The position numbers and the translations under genes are program-made. Of a DNA stretch of 64,000 nt, positions 8,015-17,265 are shown in pieces. The DNA is from JACMLC01 sp963720235 (lineage in GTDB: Bacteria > Acidobacteriota > Blastocatellia > Pyrinomonadales > Pyrinomonadaceae): assembly GCA_963720235.1 (NCBI GenBank), contig OY970389.1:2418001-2482000 (forward strand), read 5' to 3'. Below the pieces are notes generated by a model. The model was not told the origin of the DNA, ran no database searches, and saw only the letters and a list, made by a program, of their open reading frames with translations. Within the stretch, counting starts at the first letter, position 1. Each line of letters begins with the position of its first letter.

Positions 8015-10075
8015 TCAGCTACCGGTTCCTCTTTTAGCTACAATATGTCCTTTGCTAATCGCAATATGCGGAGGCAATTGTCCGGTCTGAGTTTGATTAG
8101 CGTCTGAAATAGTAGGGGAAGAGGATGATGCGTTCGTTGACCGGGTAAAGGTTGACGGAGAGTAGGGCGATGATGGAGTCGGAGAATTGAAGATGTTGCC
8201 GATAGGCGAAGATAAATCCGGCGACACCTGATTTGTGACTGTTGAACTTCTCTCCGGGGTGTGGAAATGTTTTGCCCCCGTGATTCCCCTTATCGATTTA
8301 GAGCGCGCATCGTCGCTCAAGTTGCCGTCCAGCTTGTCAACCAGCACAGATGCGTAGTAATCCGCATGTTGGACTGCGGATTTATTGGGATTCAGGGGAT
8401 GAAAATAGAATACTGCGCTTTTGCCAGCCTGCGAATTCTCGACTTTATATGTAATGCGGTTGGCGACGTGGGTCGCGCCGATTAATTGTGCAGTTACAAT
8501 GACCGTCAAGACTTTTCTCGTATCCTTGACATACTGTTTGATTGCCATCTCAAGGTGAGCCATAGCTCCATTGCAGGCTGCCGTTCCCGCGACCAGATTT
8601 TCAGGAACCTGTGGGTTTCCCAATGTTCCCATGCTGTGAGCAATCAGGTGGCACCAGTGCCACTCTCTCGGCTCTGCGACGTTTATCCCGACAGTTGCTG
8701 CCTCCTGGGCAGCGGAGATGTTATTCATCACGCTCTTTTGCGTTGCGCTTCTTGTCTTGATAGGCTCCCAAAGCTGGACGTTCTCGCGTGTAATCCGTTC
8801 TGAGATAGTCTTCTGTCCGCTGATGGGTATGTTGGTGAGAGAACTATTAGGCACTTTTGTCGGAGAAGCTACTTCCTTGAATTCCTTGAGGTAGAATAAT
8901 ATCTTGTTGGCGTGCTCTAATCCAGTCTTCTTTATATCGGTCTTTCCGGTCATGGAATAATATGTCTCGCCTTGATACTTGACGCCATGTTCGCGCCAGT
9001 TGCCGACATTGAAAGTGGCAGGGAATTTTAAATCCGTGCGCGTGCCCTCTTCCATATCATGATAGACAAATTTTAAGGTCTTGGTGTCGTACTCAATCCA
9101 TTTCATCGGAAAGTGCTGTAGCCCGTACAGGGTGATGTTTGAGACTTGCTGCTGCCCCTCCACATTCGGGTCAAAGTTTACGGGCGTATCATACATACCC
9201 GTATCTAATTCCTGATGCATGGTTCGCGTCAACCGCACACTCTGAAGCTTGTTTTCTTTAGGAGTCCATTTGAACAATTGATCGCCCAACGTATTGCCCG
9301 TGTCGCGTCGAAACAAGTAGTCTCCCACATGCAGATAATTGCCCTCTGTGGCGTCTCCATGTCCCTTTTTCCATTGCCCCACGCCCCCTTCGACCTTCGT
9401 CCAGAGTGGCTGTATCACAGAACCGTGCGCCGGGGCGGGCTTAACAACGACCTGCCCGCGATTATTTTCTACAGGCTTATAGGAAGCCTTTGCTTGCAGT
9501 ACCTTTGAGACAGGTTGCGGTTTAGAAACCGCAGGAGCAAACGTCTGCTTGTTCGCCTGTGGCGCGGCCTCGCGTTGCGGTGGCGTCGCCTGACGCTGTA
9601 AGACCTTTGGCACCGGCTGAGGGCGGTACACAGGTGGAGCTGCCGGAGCACGATGTGACTGGCTGCCGGAGACAGGCGCGACAGGCTTTTTGGTCTGTAA
9701 AACTTTCGGCACGGGCTGCGGGCGATAGGCGGGCGGAGCAGCGGGCGTGGGATTTAACTTATTACTTAACGGCGGCTGACCCGGAGCGGGCTTTGATTGC
9801 ATCGCCCTGCTCTGCTGTTGAGGCTTATAGGGAGACGGCTGTTGTTGATTAGGCGTCCGCCTCTGCAACACTTTTGGAATTGGTTGTGGCCGGTACGCGG
9901 GCGGCGCTGTCGGATGCCTCGCTTGAGGCTGAAGGGTGACGCTTCTGGATTGTACAGGAGTTTGCCGAGCCCGGTTCTGCTGGCATGGCGGTGCTACTTG
10001 CGGTGCTGGAACATATCCGGAAAGATGAGGTTTCTTCGGCACTTTCACAATCAGCCTTCTTTTATAGAACGCCAT
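8015..10075 (-). CDS. Proline-rich repeat protein with nuclease-like C-terminal half (putative secreted effector)
   Basis: 686 residues, no signal peptide. Residues 1-220 are Pro/Gln-rich and carry four copies of a 12-15-residue motif, APPxYRPQPxPKVLQ, at about 57-71, 113-127, 146-160 and (degenerate, KPQPVSKVLQ) 183-194, ending with GSVIQPL at 218-224. A folded middle region follows. Residues about 465-515 hold the pattern EWHWCHLIAHSMG, then ENLVAGT, CNGAM and AHLE, reminiscent of His-Asn nucleases of the beta-beta-alpha-metal type. The last 70 residues are Ser/Thr/Pro-rich. The DNA lacks the GCGCGC-type codon runs of its neighbours, suggesting transfer. No immunity gene or secretion apparatus adjoins it. 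Toxin function is inferred. Confidence 0.6.
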   Translation of the reverse strand: MAFYKRRLIVKVPKKPHLSGYVPAPQVAPPCQQNRARQTPVQSRSVTLQPQARHPTAPPAYRPQPIPKVLQRRTPNQQQPSPYKPQQQSRAMQSKPAPGQPPLSNKLNPTPAAPPAYRPQPVPKVLQTKKPVAPVSGSQSHRAPAAPPVYRPQPVPKVLQRQATPPQREAAPQANKQTFAPAVSKPQPVSKVLQAKASYKPVENNRGQVVVKPAPAHGSVIQPLWTKVEGGVGQWKKGHGDATEGNYLHVGDYLFRRDTGNTLGDQLFKWTPKENKLQSVRLTRTMHQELDTGMYDTPVNFDPNVEGQQQVSNITLYGLQHFPMKWIEYDTKTLKFVYHDMEEGTRTDLKFPATFNVGNWREHGVKYQGETYYSMTGKTDIKKTGLEHANKILFYLKEFKEVASPTKVPNSSLTNIPISGQKTISERITRENVQLWEPIKTRSATQKSVMNNISAAQEAATVGINVAEPREWHWCHLIAHSMGTLGNPQVPENLVAGTAACNGAMAHLEMAIKQYVKDTRKVLTVIVTAQLIGATHVANRITYKVENSQAGKSAVFYFHPLNPNKSAVQHADYYASVLVDKLDGNLSDDARSKSIRGITGAKHFHTPERSSTVTNQVSPDLSSPIGNIFNSPTPSSPYSPSTFTRSTNASSSSPTISDANQTQTGQLPPHIAISKGHIVAKRGTGS

Positions 10076-10096
10076 CCTTGCCGGTTAAAGGCCAGA

Positions 10097-10122
10097 CGTT
10101 AGTCAGGCGTGCCTAACGTTGG
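10097..10122. promoter_or_regulatory. Operator-like inverted repeat upstream of the effector gene
   Basis: ACGTTAG is mirrored by CTAACGT around a 10-nt spacer, about 22 bp upstream of the effector start codon. The position and size suit a dimeric repressor site. No matching regulator is identified in the window. Confidence 0.3.
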
Positions 10123-10261
10123 TGACCAAATCTACTCTTCTATGTAAGCATAGTCAATTCCCACGACGGGAGCGATGAAGCGCGAATAGATAACGAATCA
10201 ATAATGTGCGCCGGATAATTCAAGTCAGGGTTTATGACCGAACCGACAGCCATTTAAACTT

Positions 10262-11617
10262 CTAACGCTCGCCGCGTCCCTGAATCCCCAGGCTTTTCAT
10301 GCGGCGGTAGAGATGGCTGCGGTCAACTCCCATCAGTTCTGCTGCGCGCGAGACGTTGCCGTCGGCTTCTGCGAGTTTGCGCTGAATGAATTCGCGGTGG
10401 TAGGCGTCTGTCGCTTCCTTGAAGGAAGGAAAGCGGAATGAGGCGGCGGGCGGTTCTTCGCCGCCGAGCACAGGCAACTCTGCGGCATTTACTTTTGTCT
10501 TGCCGTGCATGATGACGACGCGCTCGACTGTGTTTCTCAGTTCGCGCACATTTCCGGGCCACGAATAATTCTGGAGAGCTTCAATCGCCTCCGGCTCAAA
10601 GCGTTTGAGTTTCTTGCCATAGGCGTTTGAAAATTTTTGGTTGAAATGCTCAACGAGCGCAGGCACGTCTTCGAGCCGCTCACGCAAGGGAGGAATCTCA
10701 AACGGAATCACATTCAGCCGATAAAAAAGGTCTGCCCTGAAATTTCCCTGCTCGATTTCCGTGTCCAATCTTTTGTTAGTCGCGGCGATGACGCGCACGT
10801 CCACACGCAAAGATGAGTTGCTGCCGACAGGCTCAAAACGTTGCTCTTCAAGCACGCGCAAAACTTTCGCCTGCACGCGCGCGCTCATGTCTCCGATTTC
10901 ATCTAGGAAAAGCGTCGCGCCGTCTGCCAGTTCAAACTTGCCTTTCTTAGCAGCCATCGCTCCCGTGAAAGCTCCTTTGACATGACCGAAGAGTTCGGAC
11001 TCAATCAGCTCTTCTGGAATCGCAGCCGAGTTGACTTCGACAAACGGCGCGGCGGCGCGCATGGATTGCAGGTGAAGCGTGCGCGCGACCAATTCTTTGC
11101 CCGTGCCTGATTCGCCGTAAATGAGCACGCGCCCGTCCGTCGGAGCGACGACGGCAATCTGTTTGCGCAGAGCGCGCATAGCAACGGATTCGCCAATCAT
11201 CGCGTATTCGTCATTGAGCTCTGCGGCCAACTCTGCGTTGACGCGCTCAAGCTCGCGCTGTCTCAAGGCATTGCGGACAGTGAGCACAGTCTTCTCAATC
11301 GAGAGCGGCTTTTCGATGAAATCAAACGCGCCGAGCTTTGTCGCGCGCACAGCCGTCTCTATATTTCCGTGACCGGAAATCATCACGACCGCAGCTTCAA
11401 CCCCAGCCGCGCGCAACTGCTGCAAAGTCTCCAAGCCGTCTATGCCCGGCAGCCACACGTCGAGCAGAAAGCAGCCATAGGCTTTGCGCTCGACAGCTTT
11501 CAAACATTCTTCGCCGGACGCGACCGTCTCGACGACGAAATTTTCGTCCTCTAAAACTGCGCGCAGGGTTTCGCGTATCCCGCGCTCGTCGTCAACTATC
11601 AGGATGGATTCAGACAT
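10262..11617 (-). CDS. ntrX: NtrX-like sigma-54-dependent response regulator
   Basis: 451 residues in the order receiver, AAA+ and Fis-type HTH. The phospho-acceptor is Asp53, with Lys103 region KP as the conserved receiver end. The AAA+ part has Walker A GESGTGKE (168-175), the sigma-54 contact loop GAFTGA (215-220) and the usual sensor motifs. The C-terminal HTH reads NVSRAAELMGVDRSHLYRRM, as in NtrX. It activates sigma-54 promoters by ATP hydrolysis from upstream enhancer sites. It overlaps the kinase gene by 8 bp, so the two are translationally coupled. At least two sigma-54 promoters are visible in the window (47586, 63372). Confidence 0.88.
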   Translation of the reverse strand: MSESILIVDDERGIRETLRAVLEDENFVVETVASGEECLKAVERKAYGCFLLDVWLPGIDGLETLQQLRAAGVEAAVVMISGHGNIETAVRATKLGAFDFIEKPLSIEKTVLTVRNALRQRELERVNAELAAELNDEYAMIGESVAMRALRKQIAVVAPTDGRVLIYGESGTGKELVARTLHLQSMRAAAPFVEVNSAAIPEELIESELFGHVKGAFTGAMAAKKGKFELADGATLFLDEIGDMSARVQAKVLRVLEEQRFEPVGSNSSLRVDVRVIAATNKRLDTEIEQGNFRADLFYRLNVIPFEIPPLRERLEDVPALVEHFNQKFSNAYGKKLKRFEPEAIEALQNYSWPGNVRELRNTVERVVIMHGKTKVNAAELPVLGGEEPPAASFRFPSFKEATDAYHREFIQRKLAEADGNVSRAAELMGVDRSHLYRRMKSLGIQGRGER

Positions 11618-13901
11618 TTGTTGCAGGAAGCTCTATCGTAAATTTTGCGCCATGTGGCCGGTTCGTCTCGGCGCGTATGCGACCGCTATGCTCTATGACT
11701 ATGCGCTGGACGATGGCGAGGCCGAGACCTGTGCCGCGCCCGCGCGTGGAAAAATATGGCTGGAAGAGTCTTGGGAAATCCGAGCGTTGTATGCCCTGCC
11801 CTGTGTCCGCAATCTCGACCAGCAGCAACCCGCGCGAGGAATCAAAGCCTGTCGCAATCGTAATTCTCTTCTCGCCTTCTATCTCGGCCAAAGATTCCAG
11901 AGCGTTGTCTATCAGATTCACAAAGACGCGCCGCATCTGTTCCGCATCGAGCATGCACACGGGCAAGCTTCTGGACAGATGCACATCCAGACGCGCTCCA
12001 TCCAGACGGTCTTCATAAAGCGCGACAGATTGTTTGACCACTTCATTCAAATCTTCCGGCTCAAGCCGCGCGTGCGGCAGACGAGCGAATCTTGAGAACT
12101 CGTCAACCATCGCTTTCAATCCGGCGACTTCGCGCGTGATGGTCTGTGTGCATTCATCTACGACGCGCGCGACTCGCTCACGGTCCGGCGCAGACATTTC
12201 ATTATTTGAGCCATTGCCGCGCTGGCCGTTGCCGTCGCCTGTACGACGTTGAAAATTTTTGGCGATGCGTTCGGCTGAAAGCTGAATCGGTGTCAGTGGA
12301 TTTTTGATTTCGTGAGCCATACGCCGCGCGACCTCGCTCCACGCGGCGGCTCTTTGTGCAGACAAAAGCTCTGACAAATCTTCTATCACGAGCACAGCCC
12401 CGCGTGTTTCGCCTGTCGGAGCGCGCAGGGCTGTCGCAGACAAAGCCACTGGCAGAGGGCTATTGTCCGGCGATGTGCCGCGCCCCAACTCCATCTGTTC
12501 CGAAGCTCTTCCCATGCGTCGCGCGCGCCGCAGTAATCTTTCAAGCACTGCTAAATCTTCCGCGCTCGTCAATTCCGACAACATGTAATCGCCTAGCGGC
12601 AACTCGTCCAATCTGAGCATCGCCGTCGCAGCCGCATTGATGGTCGTAACACGACCGCTCTCATCGAGCGAGATAACTCCAGTCGAAAGAGATTCGAGGA
12701 CGGTCTCGATATAATTGCGCCGCTCTTCGAGGGCCAAATTTTTCTCGCGCAACTCGCCCGCACCGGCTTCTATGCGGCGGCGATTTTCGTCCAACTGCGC
12801 CGTCATGCGGTTAAATGAATCCGCAAGCAGAGCCAGTTCGTCATCTGCAATCGTCGTCACGCGATGTTCAAGGTTGCCGCGCGCGACCTCTTCGGAAGCT
12901 TCGGCCAGAGCCTTTATCGGCAACGCAATTCCGCGCGCGAGATGGATGGCCGTCCACGTCGAAGCAAAGAGCAGCAGGAGCGTGAGCAGTCCTAAAGTGG
13001 AAATTCCTAACCATCTGACCTTGCGCTGTTTCGCCACGAGCTTGACATATTCTCCCTGCGAGCCACTGATAATCTCGTCTAGATTCGAGTCAATGTGCCG
13101 CGCGCGCGCAACGATTAAACTTCTCTCGCCGCTCAACGGAACCGAGACGGCATCGAAATTCCTGCGCTCAACAACTGCTTTGTCTTCCTTTTTATCTATC
13201 GCAGGCGCGCGCGTGGCGATGATTGATTGATCCAGATGACTGCGCTCCTCGCTCGACAGGGCAGCCTCGCTTTTGGCTACGACTTCACCGTTCGCCGTCA
13301 CGATTTCCAGAGCCGCCAGATTGCCGCTCTGGACCAGTTGTTCAAGCGTCGCCTGATAATCGGACTCAGGTTGTCTTTCAAGCATCAGCGCAAGCATGCT
13401 CGCGGTCTCGCGCAAGCTGCGAATCTGATTAGCATCCGCCTCGCGCTGTAGCTGCTGCGCCTCGCTGACCACACCCTCCGGCAAACGGCTGAACCATTTC
13501 TCAATCGAGCGGTTAAGAAAGAGATAAGAAAAGACAGCCATCGCAGTGATGGGCAGCAAGCCCAACGCGATGAAATAGACTACGAGCCGCGTCTTAATCT
13601 TTGAGCCGAGTTGTCTCTCACGTCTCTCGCGCCTGAGTTTTAAAAGGCTGCGGACGAGTATAAAAGTGAAGACGATGAAGGCCGCGAAATTCAGCGAGGA
13701 GAGAGCATAGAGCAGCAGCGTATCCGACGCTGTATCCGTCGGCAGGACAGACCACAGCCCCGCGACTTGCAGCGCAATCATCACAGAGAGCAGAAACAAT
13801 ACCAGCCCGCCGAGCAGCCATGGCGCAGTGCGACGGCGCGGCGGAGCATCCGCAGTTTGCCGCTCATTAAGTTTTGACAGTTTCGTCTTCATCAAACTCA
13901 C
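11610..13901 (-). CDS. ntrY: NtrY-like membrane sensor histidine kinase
   Basis: 763 residues. Two N-terminal membrane segments close together, then a third at about 105-130, a periplasmic/extracytoplasmic sensor segment, a fourth membrane helix (LGISTLGLLTLLLLFAS), HAMP, PAS, HisKA with the phosphorylated His in AHEIKNPLTPI (about residue 530), and HATPase with NALES and GRGTGLGLAI. Domain order matches NtrY. It is the partner of the overlapping NtrX. The start is either GTG at 13901 or ATG at 13892; the GGAG upstream suits neither perfectly. A sigma-54-like promoter lies about 50 bp upstream (13955-13970). Confidence 0.88.
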   Translation of the reverse strand: MSLMKTKLSKLNERQTADAPPRRRTAPWLLGGLVLFLLSVMIALQVAGLWSVLPTDTASDTLLLYALSSLNFAAFIVFTFILVRSLLKLRRERRERQLGSKIKTRLVVYFIALGLLPITAMAVFSYLFLNRSIEKWFSRLPEGVVSEAQQLQREADANQIRSLRETASMLALMLERQPESDYQATLEQLVQSGNLAALEIVTANGEVVAKSEAALSSEERSHLDQSIIATRAPAIDKKEDKAVVERRNFDAVSVPLSGERSLIVARARHIDSNLDEIISGSQGEYVKLVAKQRKVRWLGISTLGLLTLLLLFASTWTAIHLARGIALPIKALAEASEEVARGNLEHRVTTIADDELALLADSFNRMTAQLDENRRRIEAGAGELREKNLALEERRNYIETVLESLSTGVISLDESGRVTTINAAATAMLRLDELPLGDYMLSELTSAEDLAVLERLLRRARRMGRASEQMELGRGTSPDNSPLPVALSATALRAPTGETRGAVLVIEDLSELLSAQRAAAWSEVARRMAHEIKNPLTPIQLSAERIAKNFQRRTGDGNGQRGNGSNNEMSAPDRERVARVVDECTQTITREVAGLKAMVDEFSRFARLPHARLEPEDLNEVVKQSVALYEDRLDGARLDVHLSRSLPVCMLDAEQMRRVFVNLIDNALESLAEIEGEKRITIATGFDSSRGLLLVEIADTGQGIQRSDFPRLFQPYFSTRGRGTGLGLAIVQRIVIEHSGRIRAETNRPHGAKFTIELPATNV

Positions 13902-13954
13902 GCTCTCCGAAGTTTACCACAGCAGGCTTGCGTATACAGATGCGCCTGCAAGTG

Positions 13955-13970
13955 TGCAACGGGCTGGCCT
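13955..13970 (-). promoter_or_regulatory. Possible sigma-54 promoter of ntrYX
   Basis: On the minus strand AGGCCAGcccgTTGCA has GG and GC exactly 10 nt apart and a perfect TTGCA at -12; the -24 box (AGGCCA against TGGCAC) is only partly matched. It lies about 54 bp before the kinase start and could mean autoregulation of the pair. A chance match cannot be excluded. Confidence 0.35.
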
Positions 13971-14021
13971 TCGGGTAAAATGCAGATGCTCTGTCATTCA
14001 ATTTTTCCAACGAGTTTGCTA

Positions 14022-15002
14022 ATGCAACCTTCCGATATTTTCTTCAATGCAGCAGGCCGCCTGCGTAGCGGCTGGCGGCTGGCCGTTTTCGCAGTCTTAT
14101 ATTTGATAGGCACATCCCTGCTCTGGGGCGTGGCCTTTACGTTGTTCTCACTCGGCGGCTCGGCAGAGAGTTTTTTTGAGAGCAACTGGGGTTACGTCAT
14201 ACAGGCTTTTATCTTATTTACGCCTGCGTTGTTGGCCGGATGGGCTTGCGGCGCGTTGCTGGAGAGCTTGCCTCTTAAAGCTCTCGGATGGTCTTTGCAT
14301 CAGGGATGGCTGCGCGACTTGTTGTGGGGCTCGCTCATCGGAGCTTTGACACTTCTGCTGGCGACTGCTTTCGCCATGACAAGCAAGGGTTTCAGTTTTT
14401 CATTTAACGCGCGCGGAATGTTATCGGCATCTTTAAAGACCCTGCTGGTTTCGGGCATCGTGTTCGTGCTGGCTGCTGCTGCCGAAGAGGTAGTGTTTCG
14501 CGGTTATCCGCTACAGACCTTGACGCGTGCGAGGCTCGCGTGGGTGGGAGTGATTCTGACTTCAATACTTTTCGCGCAGGTGCACAGAGGAAATCCGAAC
14601 CTGGATTCGCCAAATGTTTACCCGGAATTAGCATTCGCAAATACGGCTATAGCAGGCGCATGGCTGGCTATAGCATATCTCAGAACGCGCAGCCTATGGC
14701 TGCCGCTTGGGCTACACTGGGCATGGAACTGGATGATGGGCTCTATTCTGGGGCTGCCAGTGAGCGGCATCACGACGCTGGCTCCGACGCCGCTTTTGCG
14801 TGCGACTGACAACGGCCCGGCGTGGCTCACAGGCGGAGCCTACGGCATAGAGGGCGGAGTCGGCTGCACCATCGCGCTCGTGCTTTCGACCATTTTTATC
14901 TGGCGCACAAAACTATTTGCGGCGACAGAAGAGATGAAGGCATTGACGAGTCAAGAGATTCCGAAGCGAGTAGAGAATCCCGGAACAGTCGAGAGCAGAT
15001 AA
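14022..15002 (+). CDS. CPBP-family intramembrane metalloprotease
   Basis: About 326 residues with around eight membrane segments. The Abi/CPBP motifs are complete: EEVVFRG (motif 1, EExxxR), FAQVH (motif 2, FxxxH) and LHWAWN (motif 3, HxxxN). These are Rce1-type proteases that cleave substrates within the membrane. The first ATG of the reading frame is at 13980, but the ATG at 14022 gives the family-like start MQPSDIFFNAAGRLRSGWR; neither has a strong Shine-Dalgarno. The gene is divergent from ntrYX. The substrate is unknown. A CGCAAAG element follows 9 bp after the stop. Confidence 0.85.
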   Translation: MQPSDIFFNAAGRLRSGWRLAVFAVLYLIGTSLLWGVAFTLFSLGGSAESFFESNWGYVIQAFILFTPALLAGWACGALLESLPLKALGWSLHQGWLRDLLWGSLIGALTLLLATAFAMTSKGFSFSFNARGMLSASLKTLLVSGIVFVLAAAAEEVVFRGYPLQTLTRARLAWVGVILTSILFAQVHRGNPNLDSPNVYPELAFANTAIAGAWLAIAYLRTRSLWLPLGLHWAWNWMMGSILGLPVSGITTLAPTPLLRATDNGPAWLTGGAYGIEGGVGCTIALVLSTIFIWRTKLFAATEEMKALTSQEIPKRVENPGTVESR

Positions 15003-15010
15003 AAAAGAAA

Positions 15011-15123
15011 GTTTCCCGCAAAGGCGCAAAGGCGCAAAGAAGACGCGAAGAAAGCTTGCAAGATAAATAACCACTCAACACCTTTGCGTGCTTTCTTTGC
15101 GTCTTTGCGCCTTTGCGGGAAAC
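15011..15123. repeat. CGCAAAG-type inverted repeat, copy 2
   Basis: Opens GTTTCCCGCAAAGGCGCAAA and closes with the complement ending GCGGGAAAC. The inner part has an extra AAAGAAGACGCGAAGAAAGC stretch, so the stem is longer but imperfect. It lies between the convergent CPBP protease (+) and citrate synthase (-) genes. Confidence 0.85.
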
Positions 15124-15139
15124 GGCTTTTCTTTGAATC

Positions 15140-16291
15140 CTATCTCTCTTCCATCTGCACGTACTTCAAACCTCTCGGCCCGATGTATTCTGCGCGCGGA
15201 CGAATCAGTTTATTGTTGGCATACTGTTCGAGGATGTGTCCCGTCCATCCACTGATGCGGCTGATGGCGAAGATTGGCGTGTAGAGGTCGAGCGGAATGC
15301 CCATCATGTAATAGGTCGAAGCCGAGTAGAAATCCACGTTGGGAAACATGCCTTTCTCTCTCTGCATAATCTCTTCAACTTTGCGCGACATCTCGTACCA
15401 TTTCGTCTCGCCGCCGCGCTCGCCTACCTCTTTTGAAAACTTTCTCAAGTGCGTCGCGCGCGGGTCTTCGGTCTTATAGACTGCGTGGCCTATGCCCATA
15501 ATTTTCTTCTTCGCCGCGAGAGCGTCTTTGATATAAGGCTCGACCTTTTCCATGTCTCCGATTTCAAGGAGCATCTTCATGACATTCGTATTCGCGCCGC
15601 CGTGCAATGGGCCGGAGAGCGCGGCGATGGCTGCCGTCACGGCCCCGTAAATATCCGCGAGAGTTCCGGCGACGACGCGCGCTGTGAAGGTCGAAGCATT
15701 AAGCTCATGGTCTGCATGCAGAATCAGGCAGATGTCAAAGATGCGCGCGTCCTCTTCCGTGGGCATCTCGCCCTTGAGCATGTAGAGAAAGTTGGTGGCA
15801 ATGTTTAGTTCAGGATTCGGCTTGATGAGTTCCTGACCATTGCGCAGTCTTTCAGTAGCCGCGACGATGGTTGGAATCTGGGCCACAAGCCGCGTCGCGG
15901 TTCTGACACTGATCTCGCGCGAAGTGTCGTGCGCGCCACTGTCATAAAAATCCAGCGCGGAGACAGTTGTGCGCAAGACATCCATAGGCTCTGCTTCGCG
16001 CGGAAACGTACGCATCAAATCCAGAACTTGAGACGGAAGCTCATAGCATTTGCCAAGCGAACTGCGAAGCTCGTCAAGCTCTTCGCGCCTGGGAAGTCGC
16101 CCGTGCCAGAGCAGATAGACGATTTCTTCAAAAGTCGAATAACGCGCCAGCTCGTGTATGTCGTAGCCTTCATAGATGAGTATGCCGCGCTCGCCGTCCA
16201 CATCGCCGATGGATGAAGAGGCGGCGACAACTCCGCGCAATCCGGCGGCTGCGCTCGCGCTGGCCGCAGCAGCATCCTTGCCTTTGTCCAT
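15140..16291 (-). CDS. gltA: Citrate synthase
   Basis: 383-385 residues; condenses acetyl-CoA and oxaloacetate to citrate in the TCA cycle. The catalytic set is present (numbering from the first ATG): His197 region in HADHELNAS, His232 in GPLHGGAN, His271 in GIGHAVYKTEDPR and Asp322 in VDFYSAS. The short bacterial form, so 2-methylcitrate synthase activity cannot be excluded. Two ATGs exist at 16297 and 16291; the second is preferred because AAGGA lies 8 nt before it but only 2 nt before the first. An Ala/Ser-rich 15-residue stretch precedes the fold. Single gene. Confidence 0.93.
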   Translation of the reverse strand: MDKGKDAAAASASAAAGLRGVVAASSSIGDVDGERGILIYEGYDIHELARYSTFEEIVYLLWHGRLPRREELDELRSSLGKCYELPSQVLDLMRTFPREAEPMDVLRTTVSALDFYDSGAHDTSREISVRTATRLVAQIPTIVAATERLRNGQELIKPNPELNIATNFLYMLKGEMPTEEDARIFDICLILHADHELNASTFTARVVAGTLADIYGAVTAAIAALSGPLHGGANTNVMKMLLEIGDMEKVEPYIKDALAAKKKIMGIGHAVYKTEDPRATHLRKFSKEVGERGGETKWYEMSRKVEEIMQREKGMFPNVDFYSASTYYMMGIPLDLYTPIFAISRISGWTGHILEQYANNKLIRPRAEYIGPRGLKYVQMEER

Positions 16292-16390
16292 AATCATCGT
16301 CCTTACAATTTAGTTGAGTCGAAGATAGCAAAGATGTGTGACGGGTGACAAGCCAAGAGGAACAAAAGAGTTTTCAGTTTCGAGCGAATT

Positions 16391-17185
16391 TCACAGGCGA
16401 CCCGTGACAAACACTTTCTGGCCGCGCTGCGCCCCAAGCAAACGCGCGGCAGAAGCTTGAAAAGCTGCTATCTCAAGCAAGCCCGCGCTGCCCCAGATGC
16501 CAAACAATTCTTCATCAGCATCCTTCGCATCAGCAAAGAACTGCCGGAAACTTTTTATCACATGCCCGTTGACTTTCAAGCAAGCTCCGCCCGCAATCAT
16601 CTCGTCAGTCAACTCTCTGGGCGAAAGATTTGTGATGCAATTACCGAAACGGTCTATCTGAAGAATGCGCGCTTCAATCTCTCCATTATCCGAAACCGTC
16701 GGCGCAAGAGGCGCAAGTTTTTTAAAGTCTGTGATTAACTCGCCAAAGGCGGACGGCTCAATGCCCTTTGACAATGCGCCCGCCACAGGCGCGAACACAT
16801 CGCGGCCATGAAAGGTTGCGCTCACTGGCTGACGAAAATATTTTTCGTTAATCAGATGAAAGACGCTGCAACTTTTTTCCTGCTCAAAGATGTAGCTGAA
16901 CAATCCGTTGTCCGGCCCGACGAAGAAATAATCTTCGCACGCAATCAGAATCGGACGCCGCTTTGAGCCGACGCCCGGATCAACTACCGCGAGATGAATT
17001 GTCTGTGCGGGAAAAGTTTTGTAAGCCTGAAAGAGCGTGAATGCTCCGGCCTCTATGTCCTGCGGCGGAATCTCGTGCGTGATGTCCACAATACGCGCGT
17101 CAGCATTGACGGACAGAATCGCGCCTTTCATCGCGCCCACGAAATAATCCGCCGTCCCAAAATCTGTGAGCAGGGAGATAAGCAT
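16391..17185 (-). CDS. SAM hydroxide adenosyltransferase (DUF62 / SAM hydrolase)
   Basis: 264 residues. Family motifs: LLTDFGTADYFVG at the N-terminus, VDPGVGSKRR, VGPDNGLFS, TFHGRDVFAPVA and DRFGNCITNL. These enzymes split S-adenosylmethionine into adenosine and methionine using hydroxide; they share the fold of the fluorinase and chlorinase, but those halogenases are much rarer. ATG start. Its neighbours (glycine-zipper protein, citrate synthase) do not indicate a pathway. Cytoplasmic. Confidence 0.9.
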   Translation of the reverse strand: MLISLLTDFGTADYFVGAMKGAILSVNADARIVDITHEIPPQDIEAGAFTLFQAYKTFPAQTIHLAVVDPGVGSKRRPILIACEDYFFVGPDNGLFSYIFEQEKSCSVFHLINEKYFRQPVSATFHGRDVFAPVAGALSKGIEPSAFGELITDFKKLAPLAPTVSDNGEIEARILQIDRFGNCITNLSPRELTDEMIAGGACLKVNGHVIKSFRQFFADAKDADEELFGIWGSAGLLEIAAFQASAARLLGAQRGQKVFVTGRL

Positions 17186-17198
17186 CGAAGAAAGGATG

Positions 17199-17265
17199 AA
17201 GGATGAAGGCGGAAGGATGAAGGAATAGCTTTTCTTTCATCCTTCATCCTTCCGCCTTCATCCTT
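17199..17265. repeat. GGATGAAGGCGGAAGGATGAA inverted repeat, copy 1
   Basis: Perfect 26-bp arms (17199-17224 and 17240-17265) around a 15-nt AT-rich loop. The right arm touches the TAA stop of the glycine-zipper gene. The 35 bases 17232-17266 occur identically at 59541-59575. Confidence 0.85.

Noticed and set aside
8015..10075. Evidence for a complete contractile-injection or type VI cluster
   Set aside because: No sheath, tube, baseplate or AAA genes flank the effector-like gene; only the repeat-tagged protein itself is present.
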